This document shows, piece after piece, positions 35,230 to 44,437 of a stretch of DNA of 64,000 nt; positions within the stretch are counted from its first letter, which is position 1, and every line of letters begins with the position of its first letter. The notes under the pieces are model-generated. The model had not been told where the DNA came from and searched no databases. It saw nothing but the letters and a program-made list of their open reading frames with translations. The stretch is taken from positions 53,084 through 117,083 of the forward strand of contig MPNI01000004.1 in NCBI GenBank assembly GCA_002238945.1, given 5' to 3'. Made by a program: the position numbers and the translations under genes. This DNA comes from Proteobacteria bacterium bin106. GTDB lineage: Bacteria; Bdellovibrionota_B; Oligoflexia; Oligoflexales; Bin106.

Positions 35230-36189
35230 TTGAGTCAACTTACTCAGCAACATAAAAGTGTAGGTAAGCTATCACCTTTGCAACTTTATCTAAAGGAGAT
35301 ATCTCGATATCCTCTCTTAACTCCTGAAGAAGAGTATGATCTTGCTAAGGTGCATTATGAAAGTGGTGATCCTAAAGCTGCTCATCGTTTGATCACCTCT
35401 AACTTGCGTCTTGTGGTCAAAATTGCCAGTGATTTTCGTAAGATTCGTGGGGAGTTGTTGGATCTTATTCAAGAAGGCAATACAGGGCTTATGCAAGCTG
35501 TGAAGCGCTTTAATCCTTATAAAGGAGTGCGTTTGTCGAGTTATGCGGTGTGGTGGATTCGTGCTTATATTTTAAAGTTTTTATTGGATAATGAAAAACA
35601 GGTAAAAATAGCCACCACATCTGCTCAACGCAAGTTGTTTTATAATTTACGCCAAGAAACAGAAAAGCTGCTTAAAGAATACAATCGAGCTGATACCAAG
35701 ATGATTTCTGAGAGATTACAGGTACCAGAACGAGATATTGTTGAGATGCAGAAGCGTATGTCAGCTACAGATATCCGGCTTGATGCTCCTCTGTCAGGAG
35801 AAGCAGGCCGTAACATTACCGCTGGTGATCTGATGGCAGATGTGGCTCAAAAGCCTATTGATGCCTTGGTGGCAGATGTGCAACTCAAGAGTTTGTTTAG
35901 AGAACATATCAAAGATTTTATGAAAGACTTGCCACCGAGAGATCATTTTATATTCACCTCTCGTATCCTCTCAGAATCTCCCTTAACTTTGCAGCAATTG
36001 GGTGATGAGTACAATATTACCCGTGAGAGAGCTCGTCAGATTGAAGCAAGAATTATCAATAACTTACGTAAGTTTCTGATAGCTAAGGGATTACTTGAGG
36101 TCTCTGATGTTGAGGCCAATATGTCAAAAAAACAAAGAGCAGCGGCTGCTGCTAAAGCCAATACATCACAGTCATTGCAGTCTAGCTAA
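35230..36189 (+). CDS. rpoH: RNA polymerase sigma-32-type factor RpoH
   Basis: Heat-shock-type sigma-70 family factor. Region 1.2/2.1: 'PLLTPEEEYDLA'; region 2: 'NLRLVVKIASDF', 'DLIQEGNTGLMQAVKRFNPYKGVRLSSYAVWWIRAYI' in two parts; the RpoH box 'QRKLFYNLR' separates it from RpoD and RpoS; region 4: 'LTLQQLGDEYNITRERARQIEAR'. The TTG at 35230 is chosen because AAGGAG (35216-35221) lies eight bases upstream; the GTG at 35221 overlaps that site. The C-terminal tail is Lys/Ala/Ser-rich. Regulation may involve the leader repeats; no RNA thermometer could be shown. Confidence 0.92.
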   Translation: MSQLTQQHKSVGKLSPLQLYLKEISRYPLLTPEEEYDLAKVHYESGDPKAAHRLITSNLRLVVKIASDFRKIRGELLDLIQEGNTGLMQAVKRFNPYKGVRLSSYAVWWIRAYILKFLLDNEKQVKIATTSAQRKLFYNLRQETEKLLKEYNRADTKMISERLQVPERDIVEMQKRMSATDIRLDAPLSGEAGRNITAGDLMADVAQKPIDALVADVQLKSLFREHIKDFMKDLPPRDHFIFTSRILSESPLTLQQLGDEYNITRERARQIEARIINNLRKFLIAKGLLEVSDVEANMSKKQRAAAAAKANTSQSLQSS

Positions 36190-36345
36190 AAAGCACGTCC
36201 CCTTCTGGTGAAGAGAGCTCAGGTTTTTATCTGGCCTAGCTGTATTTGGGTTTTCTGTATGGTGTAGATATGATATGGTACGCGTCTATATATGAAAAAG
36301 GTTATATCATGAGAAAAAACACCAAAAAGAAGGATGTATTCATTG

Positions 36346-37344
36346 ATGAAGTATGTAAGTTGGTCTCGTAAGTGGTTGTGTGTGAGTTTAGGTTTGCTAG
36401 CTTGTCTTGTTTATGTCGTCAGTTGTGGCAAAAGCTCTGAATGCATCGAGTGTACAAAAGAAGGTGAATCGGTGAGTGATCTGCATTATGTTGTGGATCG
36501 CTATTATTCTCTACGTTTAGCTGTGCATCCTGAAAACAAGGCGCTTTTGAGCTTCTTTGTGTGTGACGTATCAGAACCTGAAGTGAATCTAACCGGAAAG
36601 TGCGTTTTTGCTTTTTTGAATAAGGATGGTCAGCCGGTCCTACTTAAGGCTGAATCTATGATTGCGGTATTTGAGCAATCGAAAAATGTGCAAGAAAAGC
36701 GTAAAAACGGCACATTAACGGATACAGATAAAACTTCTTTGGATACCCTTGGTATGGTATCCACCAAGGTTTCTGTGGAAGGGCAATATCAACCGAGTAT
36801 TATCATCGCTTTGACAGGGATGTTGAATGGTGAGCCTTGGGGATTTTTTACAGGCAAAGAGGCAGCTTTTTGGGGACTAGATACAGAAAAGCTTCAAAAA
36901 GCCATGCAAGATAGAGTTCGTTATAGTGACGTGTATGTTGGAAGCTCTGAGGTGGAAGAACAATTCAAAGTCTTAATGGAAAAAGAAGGAAAGAAACCAG
37001 AAGCTGTGGAGTATTCAGTGGATGCGTGGCTGGATAGTTCAGAGAGTACTCGATTTGTTTTTGAAGATCTTTTTACAGACCAACCGCATCAGCACTTAGG
37101 CTTGAGACTTCCTTTGGTGATGCGTATGTTTGTGGCGATGCTTTACAAGTACGGTGCTGCACCTAGAGGAGTGGTACAGCATTACTGTCTTCCTCATCCA
37201 CAGTTTGAAACAGAGGGTGAAAATGGATGGTGTATTCCCATAAATTATCGCTGGAATACAGGCTCTGTGGAGAAGTATCAACGTGTGGAAGAACTTTATC
37301 AACCATCCACTAAAGAGGATAATAAAAACCCAGATACCAAGTAA
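36346..37344 (+). CDS. Lipoprotein of a family recurring in this window (paired-Cys, WNTG)
   Basis: Function not recognised. The ATG at 36346 is 11 bases after AAGAAGGA; an ATG at 36334 overlaps that site. The signal ends 'VYVVSCGKS' (lipobox VSC). N-module: 'LHYVVDRYYSLRLAV', 'SFFVCDV', 'KCVFAFLNKDGQP'. C-module: 'AWLDSSES', 'QHYCLPHP', 'GWCIPINYRWNTGSVEKYQ'. The same elements recur in the lipoproteins at 51055-52197 and 52261-53385 and, in part, at the end of 18116-20521. Unlike those two, this member has no Gly-rich hydrophobic segment between the modules. Convergent with the DUF4105 gene, 9 bp apart. Confidence 0.75.
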   Translation: MKYVSWSRKWLCVSLGLLACLVYVVSCGKSSECIECTKEGESVSDLHYVVDRYYSLRLAVHPENKALLSFFVCDVSEPEVNLTGKCVFAFLNKDGQPVLLKAESMIAVFEQSKNVQEKRKNGTLTDTDKTSLDTLGMVSTKVSVEGQYQPSIIIALTGMLNGEPWGFFTGKEAAFWGLDTEKLQKAMQDRVRYSDVYVGSSEVEEQFKVLMEKEGKKPEAVEYSVDAWLDSSESTRFVFEDLFTDQPHQHLGLRLPLVMRMFVAMLYKYGAAPRGVVQHYCLPHPQFETEGENGWCIPINYRWNTGSVEKYQRVEELYQPSTKEDNKNPDTK

Positions 37345-37353
37345 AAAATACAT

Positions 37354-38709
37354 CTACATAACTTGTGTCTCTGTGGTTTTTGCTTGCGATGTTGTAACTT
37401 GCGATGTTGTAACTTGCGATGTTGTAACTTGTGATGTTGTAATAAGCCATAGCCCCAAGAACATGACCTGTTGGGGCATAAGATAGTAAAGTGCTTTGGT
37501 AACATCCTGTTGGCTTAGTCCCATAACGATAATAAGCAGATATATCAGACACATGCTGATGCGTATCCACAGGTAAGAGCGGATATACTTGGTAAGTCTA
37601 TGGCTAGACAGTTGTGTTTTGCAAGCAGCGTAAACGAGCACAATATCCAGTGGAAAAAAGAGCCACAGGTTGAGGTTATGGTGCATATCGTAGTGGGTGG
37701 AAAAAATCCATGAGATGATCATAATCAAGCCTAAAAGAGCAGACATGCCAGCCCATAAGCTGCTGTATCCTCTCCATAGCACTTGCCAAAGACGTTTTTT
37801 GAGTCTTTGCAGCCATAAGCATACTAACCACAGAATGGTGGTGATGATAAAAACCAGCAGAGGAAAGTGGCCCATGGTGGAGAGGTGTTCTGATGACGCT
37901 GCAACGAGGGTGGTTTTTTCTCCAAGCAAAGAAGAGCCTTCTACGGCTTGGCCTTGATCATCAATGGCTGGCAGGGCTGTTAAATATTCAGCTAATTTGG
38001 CTGGATAGAAGCTTTCTTGCCAGCGAGATAAGGTACCATCGAGTTTAGAGTTCATCACCACATCTAAGAGAAAACCCAGTGGTGGGATGATGCTCATGTG
38101 TTCACGTACGTAATAGCGATAATTGAGCTCAGAAGGCATGCTTGACAGCTTGTCATGAATCATCCCTCCGAGAGTTTGATTGAGAAGGTCTCGAGGGATG
38201 GTCGCACAATTGGCAGTGAAGTGTTCGTAGCGAAAATACATCTCATCGGGATGGATAGCACGATTGATGCCCTCAATAAGCCGTTGTTTTTGTGCGTTTG
38301 TGAGGTTGATGGGTTGTTCCCAGACATTGCGATCTTCATGCCTTTTATAAAGAGGAATCAAGTGGCGTTCATCACTGCGTTCTACCCAATAGATCCGTTC
38401 TCCTAGGTAAAATTTTAGGGGAAACAGAGGATCATTAAAAGAAAACATCCCCCAGTTATAGATAAAAGATCGTGGATGTTCTTTAGCCACCACCTTAAGA
38501 AATGTATGACCATAACGAGCATGAAGTGCCTTTCCGAGTCCCACAGTGATTAAAGAGACCGTAGTGGTAGAAAGATCAGTGATGGCAGGAATGGTTGTGG
38601 GAGGAATGGTTGTGGGAGGAATGGTTGTGGGAGGATGCACATCTTGACTGTAGGCCGTAGGCAGAGCCCAAACTAAGAGGCATGTTACGCTTAATAAAGA
38701 TTTCAACAT
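37354..38709 (-). CDS. DUF4105 (Lnb-type periplasmic domain) membrane protein
   Basis: The signal peptide (LLSVTCLLVWALPTAYS) is followed by three Pro-Pro-Thr-Thr-Ile units and the DUF4105 domain: 'LHARYGHTFLKVV', 'IYNWGMFSFND', 'LYKRHEDRNVWE', 'YRYEHFTANCATIPRDLL', with conserved His, Asn and Cys (GHTFL, NCAT). DUF4105 is a predicted periplasmic cysteine-peptidase-like domain; function unproven. Then come four or five membrane helices ('LLVFIITTILWLVCLWL', 'LLGLIMIISWIF', 'MCLIYLLIIVMGL') and four V-T-T-S-Q units at the C-terminus. Both repeats are 15-bp DNA repeats. Confidence 0.8.
   Translation of the reverse strand: MLKSLLSVTCLLVWALPTAYSQDVHPPTTIPPTTIPPTTIPAITDLSTTTVSLITVGLGKALHARYGHTFLKVVAKEHPRSFIYNWGMFSFNDPLFPLKFYLGERIYWVERSDERHLIPLYKRHEDRNVWEQPINLTNAQKQRLIEGINRAIHPDEMYFRYEHFTANCATIPRDLLNQTLGGMIHDKLSSMPSELNYRYYVREHMSIIPPLGFLLDVVMNSKLDGTLSRWQESFYPAKLAEYLTALPAIDDQGQAVEGSSLLGEKTTLVAASSEHLSTMGHFPLLVFIITTILWLVCLWLQRLKKRLWQVLWRGYSSLWAGMSALLGLIMIISWIFSTHYDMHHNLNLWLFFPLDIVLVYAACKTQLSSHRLTKYIRSYLWIRISMCLIYLLIIVMGLSQQDVTKALYYLMPQQVMFLGLWLITTSQVTTSQVTTSQVTTSQAKTTETQVM
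37383..37442. repeat. 15-bp tandem repeat x4 at the 3' end of the DUF4105 gene
   Basis: Four units of CTTGCGATGTTGTAA (last unit with one change), in frame, encoding T-T-S-Q-V repeats at the protein's C-terminus. Confidence 0.92.
38588..38632. repeat. 15-bp tandem repeat x3 near the 5' end of the DUF4105 gene
   Basis: Three units of GGAATGGTTGTGGGA encode P-P-T-T-I repeats just after the signal peptide. Confidence 0.92.
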
Positions 38710-38769
38710 ACCCTACTGCACGGAGAGATAAAAAGAGATGGATAGAAAAGAAGCTCAGAGTTTTTGTTT

Positions 38770-40176
38770 TTAAGGTGTTGTAGGAGTGCTGGTTTTTTGT
38801 GCTTCGTTGCTCAGTAACATCTGAATGATAGCTGAAAGGTTAAGATCTGATTGTAAGGTCAGTTTTCTGCCATTGATAAATACAGAGGGTGTGCCTTGCA
38901 CACCCAGTTTTTGTCCTAATGCAATATCATCTTTGATCTTAGCTAAAATATCTTTACTTTTGAGGCATTCTTCGATTTGTGCATCACTTAAACCAAATTC
39001 TTTGGCTACCTGTTTAGCTCCTTCTTTTTTTATCCTGCTTTGATGGATATATGCCAGATCATGGAATTCCCAGAACTTTCCAAGCAATATGCCTGAACAA
39101 CGTGCTAATTGAGCCGTCTCACAGGCATAGGGATGTACAGCTCCTGCAGTTGAGTTACATGAGTTATCAAGAGGAAAGTTTTTAAAGACAATACTTACAG
39201 TGTCGCCAAACTCTTCTTTGACTTCTTTGAGTATGGAAGAAAAAGAAGCACAATAAGCACATTGAAAATCGGCAAACTCCACTAATTGTACAGCTGCATT
39301 ATCGCTACCGAGACGAAAATCCTCACCTAGCTGTGAATAAGGCGATTGAGCTATAGGGATATCTTGGGCTTGATCTTCATCTGCAAGGTTAGGCACTTTG
39401 AATGTTTTCGTGGGTTTGGAGACTTCTGTTTCTTGGATGGTGGAGGTGGATGGTTGCGTTGTGGACTCTTGAGGCTTTGATGTAAGCTGGCCAAAGCTTG
39501 CCAGTGTGATGGCAAGCAAGATAGCAGCGGATAAGAAGCCAGGCCATGGGGCATAGGTGCCGGTGAGTCTGAGAGGAAAGCGATGTCTTTTCATATAATA
39601 GATGCTGATCCCACCTAGGAGCAAGGTGAGGACATAAACCATGGTACAGGTTAGACAAACGGCTTTGATCACAAAGAACGAAAGGCTAGCAAGGACAAGG
39701 GAGGTTATAACGCCTAGCAAAGATAAACTGATTAAAGCTGCATAATGGGCTTCACTGCGGAAAGTTAAAGGCTTTTTGGGAAGAAGAATCAATGCAATAG
39801 CAAATAAGGCTAGAAAATATCCCAATCCCCAAATGCCTAGGGGATAATTGAGTAATTCAGAGTACTCACTGGCTGCAATACTGTCACAAGAAACGGTTTG
39901 ATTGACGTTGCATACCGCTGAGGTTTGGCCATGTTGTTTGAATTCAAGATGGTGATGAGTGGCGTATGCAGATACAATTATGCCCAATAGAGATAGAACC
40001 AGGACGCTGATAAGATACCATGTGCTACTCTGTGAAGAAGGTGTATGAGACGAAGAAGATTCTTTATTTTCTTCGTTGTTTTCGTCTTCTTTCTTTTTAA
40101 GGGGCATATAGGTCAGTTGGGTTTTCTCAAATTGAGAGTCTTCAAACTGACTGGTGGTTTTATCGCTATCGCTCAT
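38770..40176 (-). CDS. VKOR-DsbA fusion, disulfide-bond formation
   Basis: Combines a vitamin K epoxide reductase-type quinone reductase with a periplasmic thioredoxin-fold oxidase. VKOR part: helices from about residue 53, the loop cysteines Cys89 and Cys97 ('AVCNVNQTVSCDSIAAS'), and the active CxxC Cys174-Cys177 ('AVCLTCTMVY'). After a Thr/Gln/Pro linker (about 230-265) the DsbA-like domain has 'VEFADFQCAYCASF' (Cys306-Cys309) and the cis-Pro loop 'LGVQGTPSVFINGRKL'. Electrons would flow from substrate thiols through DsbA and VKOR to quinone. Such fusions occur in several bacterial lineages. The many Cys-containing lipoproteins here are plausible substrates; inference. Confidence 0.92.
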   Translation of the reverse strand: MSDSDKTTSQFEDSQFEKTQLTYMPLKKKEDENNEENKESSSSHTPSSQSSTWYLISVLVLSLLGIIVSAYATHHHLEFKQHGQTSAVCNVNQTVSCDSIAASEYSELLNYPLGIWGLGYFLALFAIALILLPKKPLTFRSEAHYAALISLSLLGVITSLVLASLSFFVIKAVCLTCTMVYVLTLLLGGISIYYMKRHRFPLRLTGTYAPWPGFLSAAILLAITLASFGQLTSKPQESTTQPSTSTIQETEVSKPTKTFKVPNLADEDQAQDIPIAQSPYSQLGEDFRLGSDNAAVQLVEFADFQCAYCASFSSILKEVKEEFGDTVSIVFKNFPLDNSCNSTAGAVHPYACETAQLARCSGILLGKFWEFHDLAYIHQSRIKKEGAKQVAKEFGLSDAQIEECLKSKDILAKIKDDIALGQKLGVQGTPSVFINGRKLTLQSDLNLSAIIQMLLSNEAQKTSTPTTP

Positions 40177-40392
40177 TCATGTTCTCCATCTTTTAAGAGG
40201 CCTCTTAAGTGATGTGCTTTCTGGTGAGTTTTCTTTTTATTGTTTTTTGCTGCTTCACTTCTTCTTACTGTTTCTTATGGGTGGTGGGTAACAAATAAGC
40301 AGGCTGTTTGTGTAACTCATTACTTAGTTTATGACTTAGTTTATGACGTAATTATGATTATACCTGATACTTCTTCATTTGTTGTGCTTATG

Positions 40393-41199
40393 TTACGTAA
40401 CATGTTTGCTGGCTGTTTGCGTATCAAGCTGTTTGCGGATGGCCTCTTGAGTGCTATTTTCGCTGATGCCTATATTATGATTGTGATACCAACCTTCTTC
40501 ATGCCGTCTTTGGTGAATGGTTTCCCAGGCTTTTCCAGCAAAAAGCACCACACGATCATGAATAGAAAGTAATTCACTGTCTTGCATGTTGCCTTCTTCA
40601 GTAATCACTACGTTGAGTTGATCATATTGCTGGGCCATATCTTTGATGGTTGCGGTGGAAGATTTTGCTTTGTGAAAGGTGGGAAAGAAGACAATGCCAC
40701 AGCGGTGTGTGATTTCAAGAGCTAGCGTGACAGGTTCTTTGGTTGAAGAGGTGTTTTCCATAATGTTTAAGGCAGGTTGGGTTTTATTGCCCACCGGGTT
40801 GGCTTTGCGAATCTCTTTAATGGGAACGCAGATAGGAGCGGGAGCTAGAGGGTTGTTTTTGTTACGGGTTGGCTGGCTAGGTTTTTTGCTGAGCTTGGCA
40901 GATTGTTTACCAGTATGTCTACCACCTTGAGTGTTTTTGTGGGTGTTACCGGAAACACTCGTTGAAACAAAAGCATTGTTTTTGCGTACAGATGATCTAG
41001 AGCGTCTACGTCGTTGTGATTGTCTGCGAGGATTTTTCTTGCGTCTATCAGACGATGATTGATCGGTATGACGTGTGTCTTTGCTCTTGTTTTCTGTAGA
41101 TGTTTTTTGCGGTTTGGGATCCACACGCTTTTGAGGCCTGCTTTTGGGTTTTCTTTTTGCGTGCTTTTTTTTGATGGGAGATGGTACATCCTGTGTCAT
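40393..41199 (-). CDS. Arg/Lys-rich protein of unknown function
   Basis: Not recognised. Residues 1-125 are strongly basic and disordered ('KKKHAKRKPKSRPQKR', 'RRQSQRRRRSRSSVRKN'), fit to bind RNA or DNA. Residues about 150-245 look folded: 'PVTLALEITHRCGIVFFPTF', 'DMAQQYDQLNVVITEEGNM', 'LSIHDRVVLFAGKAWETIHQRR'. No signal peptide. It follows glyS with an 8-bp gap and is probably in the same operon, which is compatible with, but does not prove, a translation-related role. Confidence 0.65.
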   Translation of the reverse strand: MTQDVPSPIKKKHAKRKPKSRPQKRVDPKPQKTSTENKSKDTRHTDQSSSDRRKKNPRRQSQRRRRSRSSVRKNNAFVSTSVSGNTHKNTQGGRHTGKQSAKLSKKPSQPTRNKNNPLAPAPICVPIKEIRKANPVGNKTQPALNIMENTSSTKEPVTLALEITHRCGIVFFPTFHKAKSSTATIKDMAQQYDQLNVVITEEGNMQDSELLSIHDRVVLFAGKAWETIHQRRHEEGWYHNHNIGISENSTQEAIRKQLDTQTASKHVT

Positions 41200-41207
41200 A
41201 GGTCTTA

Positions 41208-42758
41208 TTATCCGCCAGGTGAATAGGTACGGGTGTGTTGATGAATAAAGTCTCTGGCTTGCTCTATAGGGAGACGCTCTTGTTGAGTGGTATCACGATG
41301 ACGTAACGTGACGGTGTTATCTGTAAGAGATTGTTCATCGATGGTGATGGCATAAGGGGTGCCGATTTCATCGTGTTTAGCGTAGCGTTTTCCCACAGAT
41401 TGTCGCCAGTCCATACTCAGAATCATGCCTAGGTTGCGCCACTTTTGAGCGATATCACCAGCCATGGCAAGAAGATTGTCGTTTTTAATAAGAGGAAGAA
41501 TAGCGACTTGATAAGGAGCAAGGGTAGGATGGAGGCGCAGGAAGGTGCGGGTTTTGCTCGCACCAGAGGGTGTGGTGATGGTTTCGGTGCTGTAGGCATC
41601 GAGAAGAAACGCTAGTAACGCTCGAGTAAGGCCAGCAGCTGGTTCCACCACTTGAGGGGTGTAGCGATATCCGGGTTTTTGGGTGGTGGGGTTGGTTTTA
41701 TGAGGATCAAAATAACTGAGTTTGCTGCCGGATGCTTGGGAGTGTTTGGTAAGGTCGTAATCTCCGCGTAATGCCACACCTTCGAGTTCATCCCACCCCC
41801 AAGGGTAGAGGTATTCGATATCGTAGCAAGCCTTGGAATAATGGGCCAGCTCATCATCATCATGAGATCTGAGGCGAAAATGATCCTTGTGGTTGGCAAA
41901 ACGGTGATACCAGGCCATTCTTTCTTTACACCAGTAATCAAGCCAGGTATTTTCTGTGCCTGGCTCACAGAAAAATTCCATTTCCATCTGTTCAAATTCA
42001 CAACTGCGGAAAATAAAATGCTCCACCACAATTTCATTGCGATAAGATTTGCCTTGTTGAGCGATGCCAAAAGGAATTTTCAGTCCCATGGATTGTTGAA
42101 TATTGCCAAACTGCACAAACATGGCTTGAGCTGTTTCAGGACGAAGATAAGCACTGCTTTTCATAAGGTTTTGGGTAAGTTTTTTCATTCCTTTTTGGCT
42201 TACTCCTTCTTGGCTCTTCAGTCCTTCTTGCAGTTCAGCAATAGGATCAATAGCACCTAAGAAGGTACGAAACATGCCACAGAAATGTCTTTCTTCGCTA
42301 AGATCAGTACTTGAGCATTCTGGGCACACATAACCGCGTTCACCTACAGGAGTTTCCATGGGGATGCGTTGAGGTGTTTTAGAGGTAGAGGTGGAGGTGG
42401 AGGAGTGAGCCACATTTTTTATCCATTTGACGATGTGATCGGCAGGAAGTTTGGGTTGTTTGTCGCTACGGAAACGTGCTTTGCAGTTACGGCAATCCAC
42501 CAAAGGATCAGAAAACCCTGCAGCGTGTCCAGAAGCTTCCCATACTTTAGGATGCATAATGGTTGAGGCGTCTAGTCCCACCACATTGTCACGTAAATCC
42601 ACCATATGATGCCACCATTGAGCAGCAATGTTTTTTTTGATCGCCAGCCCAATAGGGCCATAATCGTAAAAAGATCGCAACCCACCATAGATTTCACTAC
42701 TGGGAAAGACAATCCCGCGTCGTTTACATAAAGAGACAATGTGACTCATGGTATCCAT
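41208..42758 (-). CDS. glyS: Glycyl-tRNA synthetase (homodimeric, class II)
   Basis: Charges tRNA-Gly; belongs to the single-chain alpha2 form, not the GlyQ/GlyS alpha2beta2 form. Evidence: 'GIVFPSSEIYGG', 'DYGPIGLAIKKNI', 'RPETAQAMFVQFGNI', motif 2 'YRNEIVVEHFIFRSCEFEQMEMEFF' (read in two parts), motif 3 'VVEPAAGLTRALLAFLL', and the anticodon-binding domain with 'LAPYQVAILPLI'. Two CxxC-type pairs ('CRNCKARF', 'CPECSST') could bind zinc. The ATG at 42758 is chosen; a start 84 bp upstream would overlap tas. The gene is followed by the basic-protein gene. Confidence 0.93.
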   Translation of the reverse strand: MDTMSHIVSLCKRRGIVFPSSEIYGGLRSFYDYGPIGLAIKKNIAAQWWHHMVDLRDNVVGLDASTIMHPKVWEASGHAAGFSDPLVDCRNCKARFRSDKQPKLPADHIVKWIKNVAHSSTSTSTSKTPQRIPMETPVGERGYVCPECSSTDLSEERHFCGMFRTFLGAIDPIAELQEGLKSQEGVSQKGMKKLTQNLMKSSAYLRPETAQAMFVQFGNIQQSMGLKIPFGIAQQGKSYRNEIVVEHFIFRSCEFEQMEMEFFCEPGTENTWLDYWCKERMAWYHRFANHKDHFRLRSHDDDELAHYSKACYDIEYLYPWGWDELEGVALRGDYDLTKHSQASGSKLSYFDPHKTNPTTQKPGYRYTPQVVEPAAGLTRALLAFLLDAYSTETITTPSGASKTRTFLRLHPTLAPYQVAILPLIKNDNLLAMAGDIAQKWRNLGMILSMDWRQSVGKRYAKHDEIGTPYAITIDEQSLTDNTVTLRHRDTTQQERLPIEQARDFIHQHTRTYSPGG

Positions 42759-42801
42759 AAACAACACTTTATAAATATAAGTACTTTGAAAGGGACATGT
42801 T

Positions 42802-43869
42802 TTAAGGGGTTGGGTTGGTATATTGTTTGTGAATACCCTCAATATCTTTAAGTAGAGGTTTGGGCAGGTTTATGTTTAAGGAGTTTACATTTGAGATGAC
42901 TTGATCAGGTCGGCTAGCACCGATAATATTGGATGTTACAAAGGGTTGTTGATTGACAAAAGCTAAAGCCATATCCACCATTTCTAGGGAATATGTTTGG
43001 CTAAGGTCCTTATAAGCACTGACAGCTTGACAGAGAGCAGTACTATTGTAGCGGCTTTTCAGTGATGGGTACATGGAAAGCCGGGAATGGTCAGGGGGAT
43101 TTGAGAGGTATTTTCCAGTGAGATGTCCAAAAGCTAGTGGAGAATAAACAAGAAGCCCCACATCTTCACGATGACATGCTTCATGAAGTTCAGGTTCGAA
43201 GGTGCGATTGAGAAGGTTATACGCATTTTGTAGGGTAGCAGGATATGCAAAGCTGTGTTCTTTGCATATGCGTAAAAAACTCATCAATCCCCAGGTGTTT
43301 TCGTTACATAGTCCCCAAGCACGAATTTTTCCTGCTTTGATAAAAGAATTCATGGCCTCAGCTTGCTCATACAGATTAAGTCCTTGCTCAGGAAGCTCGT
43401 TTTTTTCTTTACTTGGATCATACTGGAGTGAGCCAAACATGGGCGTATTACGCGAAGGCCAGTGAATTTGAAAGAGATCGATGCATTCCACATTAAGTCG
43501 CTTTAAGGAAGCATCAAGAGAACGGCTGAAATGATCTTTAGTGGGACGAGGTCCACCTCGAAACCAGGGAAGTCCTGAAGAGTAAGCAATAACCTTGCTT
43601 GCTATCACCACAGATGATTTAAGGTGAGAGTTGTTTGCAAGCCATGAGCCGATGATGTCATCGGTGCGGCCATAGGTTTCTTTGCGCATGGGCACAGGAT
43701 AAAGTTCGGCAGTGTCTATGAAATTGATACCACATTCTTTGATGGCTGTATCCATCACTCCATGAGAAGCTGTCTCATCGAGTTGTTCACCAAAAATCAT
43801 GGTTCCCAGGCATAGTGGAGATATTTTGATATCAGTACGTGGTATGGTCCTCATGTTCATATGTGACAC
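42802..43869 (-). CDS. tas: Aldo/keto reductase, Tas family
   Basis: NADP(H)-dependent oxidoreductase with a TIM-barrel fold. 'LCLGTMIFGEQLDE', 'FIDTAELYPVPMRKETYGRTDDIIGSWL' (in two parts), 'IDLFQIHWPSRNTPMFG' match E. coli Tas closely; the catalytic tetrad residues Asp and Tyr are in 'DTAELYPV', Lys in 'IASKV', His in 'QIHWP'. The 355 residues are normal. It lies 43 bp upstream of glyS on the same strand. Physiological substrate unknown. Confidence 0.9.
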   Translation of the reverse strand: MSHMNMRTIPRTDIKISPLCLGTMIFGEQLDETASHGVMDTAIKECGINFIDTAELYPVPMRKETYGRTDDIIGSWLANNSHLKSSVVIASKVIAYSSGLPWFRGGPRPTKDHFSRSLDASLKRLNVECIDLFQIHWPSRNTPMFGSLQYDPSKEKNELPEQGLNLYEQAEAMNSFIKAGKIRAWGLCNENTWGLMSFLRICKEHSFAYPATLQNAYNLLNRTFEPELHEACHREDVGLLVYSPLAFGHLTGKYLSNPPDHSRLSMYPSLKSRYNSTALCQAVSAYKDLSQTYSLEMVDMALAFVNQQPFVTSNIIGASRPDQVISNVNSLNINLPKPLLKDIEGIHKQYTNPTP

Positions 43870-44437
43870 CTATGGTTTAGAAGGTTTAGAAATTTTGTGA
43901 GAAGAAGGTTGCTCGTGATTTATAAACTATATAAGTTACCTTAAGAACATAGATAACTGTGATTATATTGCTGTAAGTGCCACTATATAAAGAATAAGGT
44001 AAAAAGAAAAGAGCTGACTTGCTTCAGGGAGGGCGCAAGTCAGCTCTTTATGTATCAAAGAAAGAACTCTTATCAGTAGTCAATTGGAACATGTAACAAC
44101 GAGGAGATGGAGCATGGTTCCTTCTTTGATGTGGAAGAAAACATTACCAGGCTCTCACCTATAGTTACATTTTCTTCTCGTGGGAAGTATGTTAAGTCGG
44201 TTTGGTTTCCTTTATGTTCTGATATCCGGTGGCTTGTTATCTGTTATCTGGATGTATTATCAAGCTTTGTTTATATGCTACGGGTGATCATTACTGTCAT
44301 AACACTTATGTCATATATTGCAAGGTAAATTATCATCTGGCATCATTTGTGCCATCTTCGACACTCACCATTCTTGAACTAATAGTGGTTTCGTTTCTCT
44401 TTGAAAAATCATAAGTCTGTGGTGGTGTGTTTTTTGC
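43870..44437. other. Intergenic region with a strong hairpin
   Basis: Between ligA and tas. Holds the 15-bp inverted repeat at 44008-44049 and a 73-codon plus-strand frame (44107-44328) that I do not support as a gene: no homology, hydrophobic by composition. Confidence 0.5.
44008..44049 (-). terminator. Hairpin with perfect 15-bp arms, terminator-like
   Basis: AAAGAGCTGACTTGC and GCAAGTCAGCTCTTT flank a 12-nt loop. Read on the minus strand the hairpin is followed by TTCTTTTTACC, a fair T-tract, so it could end transcripts leaving ligA, about 390 bp after its stop, or attenuate transcription into tas. Confidence 0.6.
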
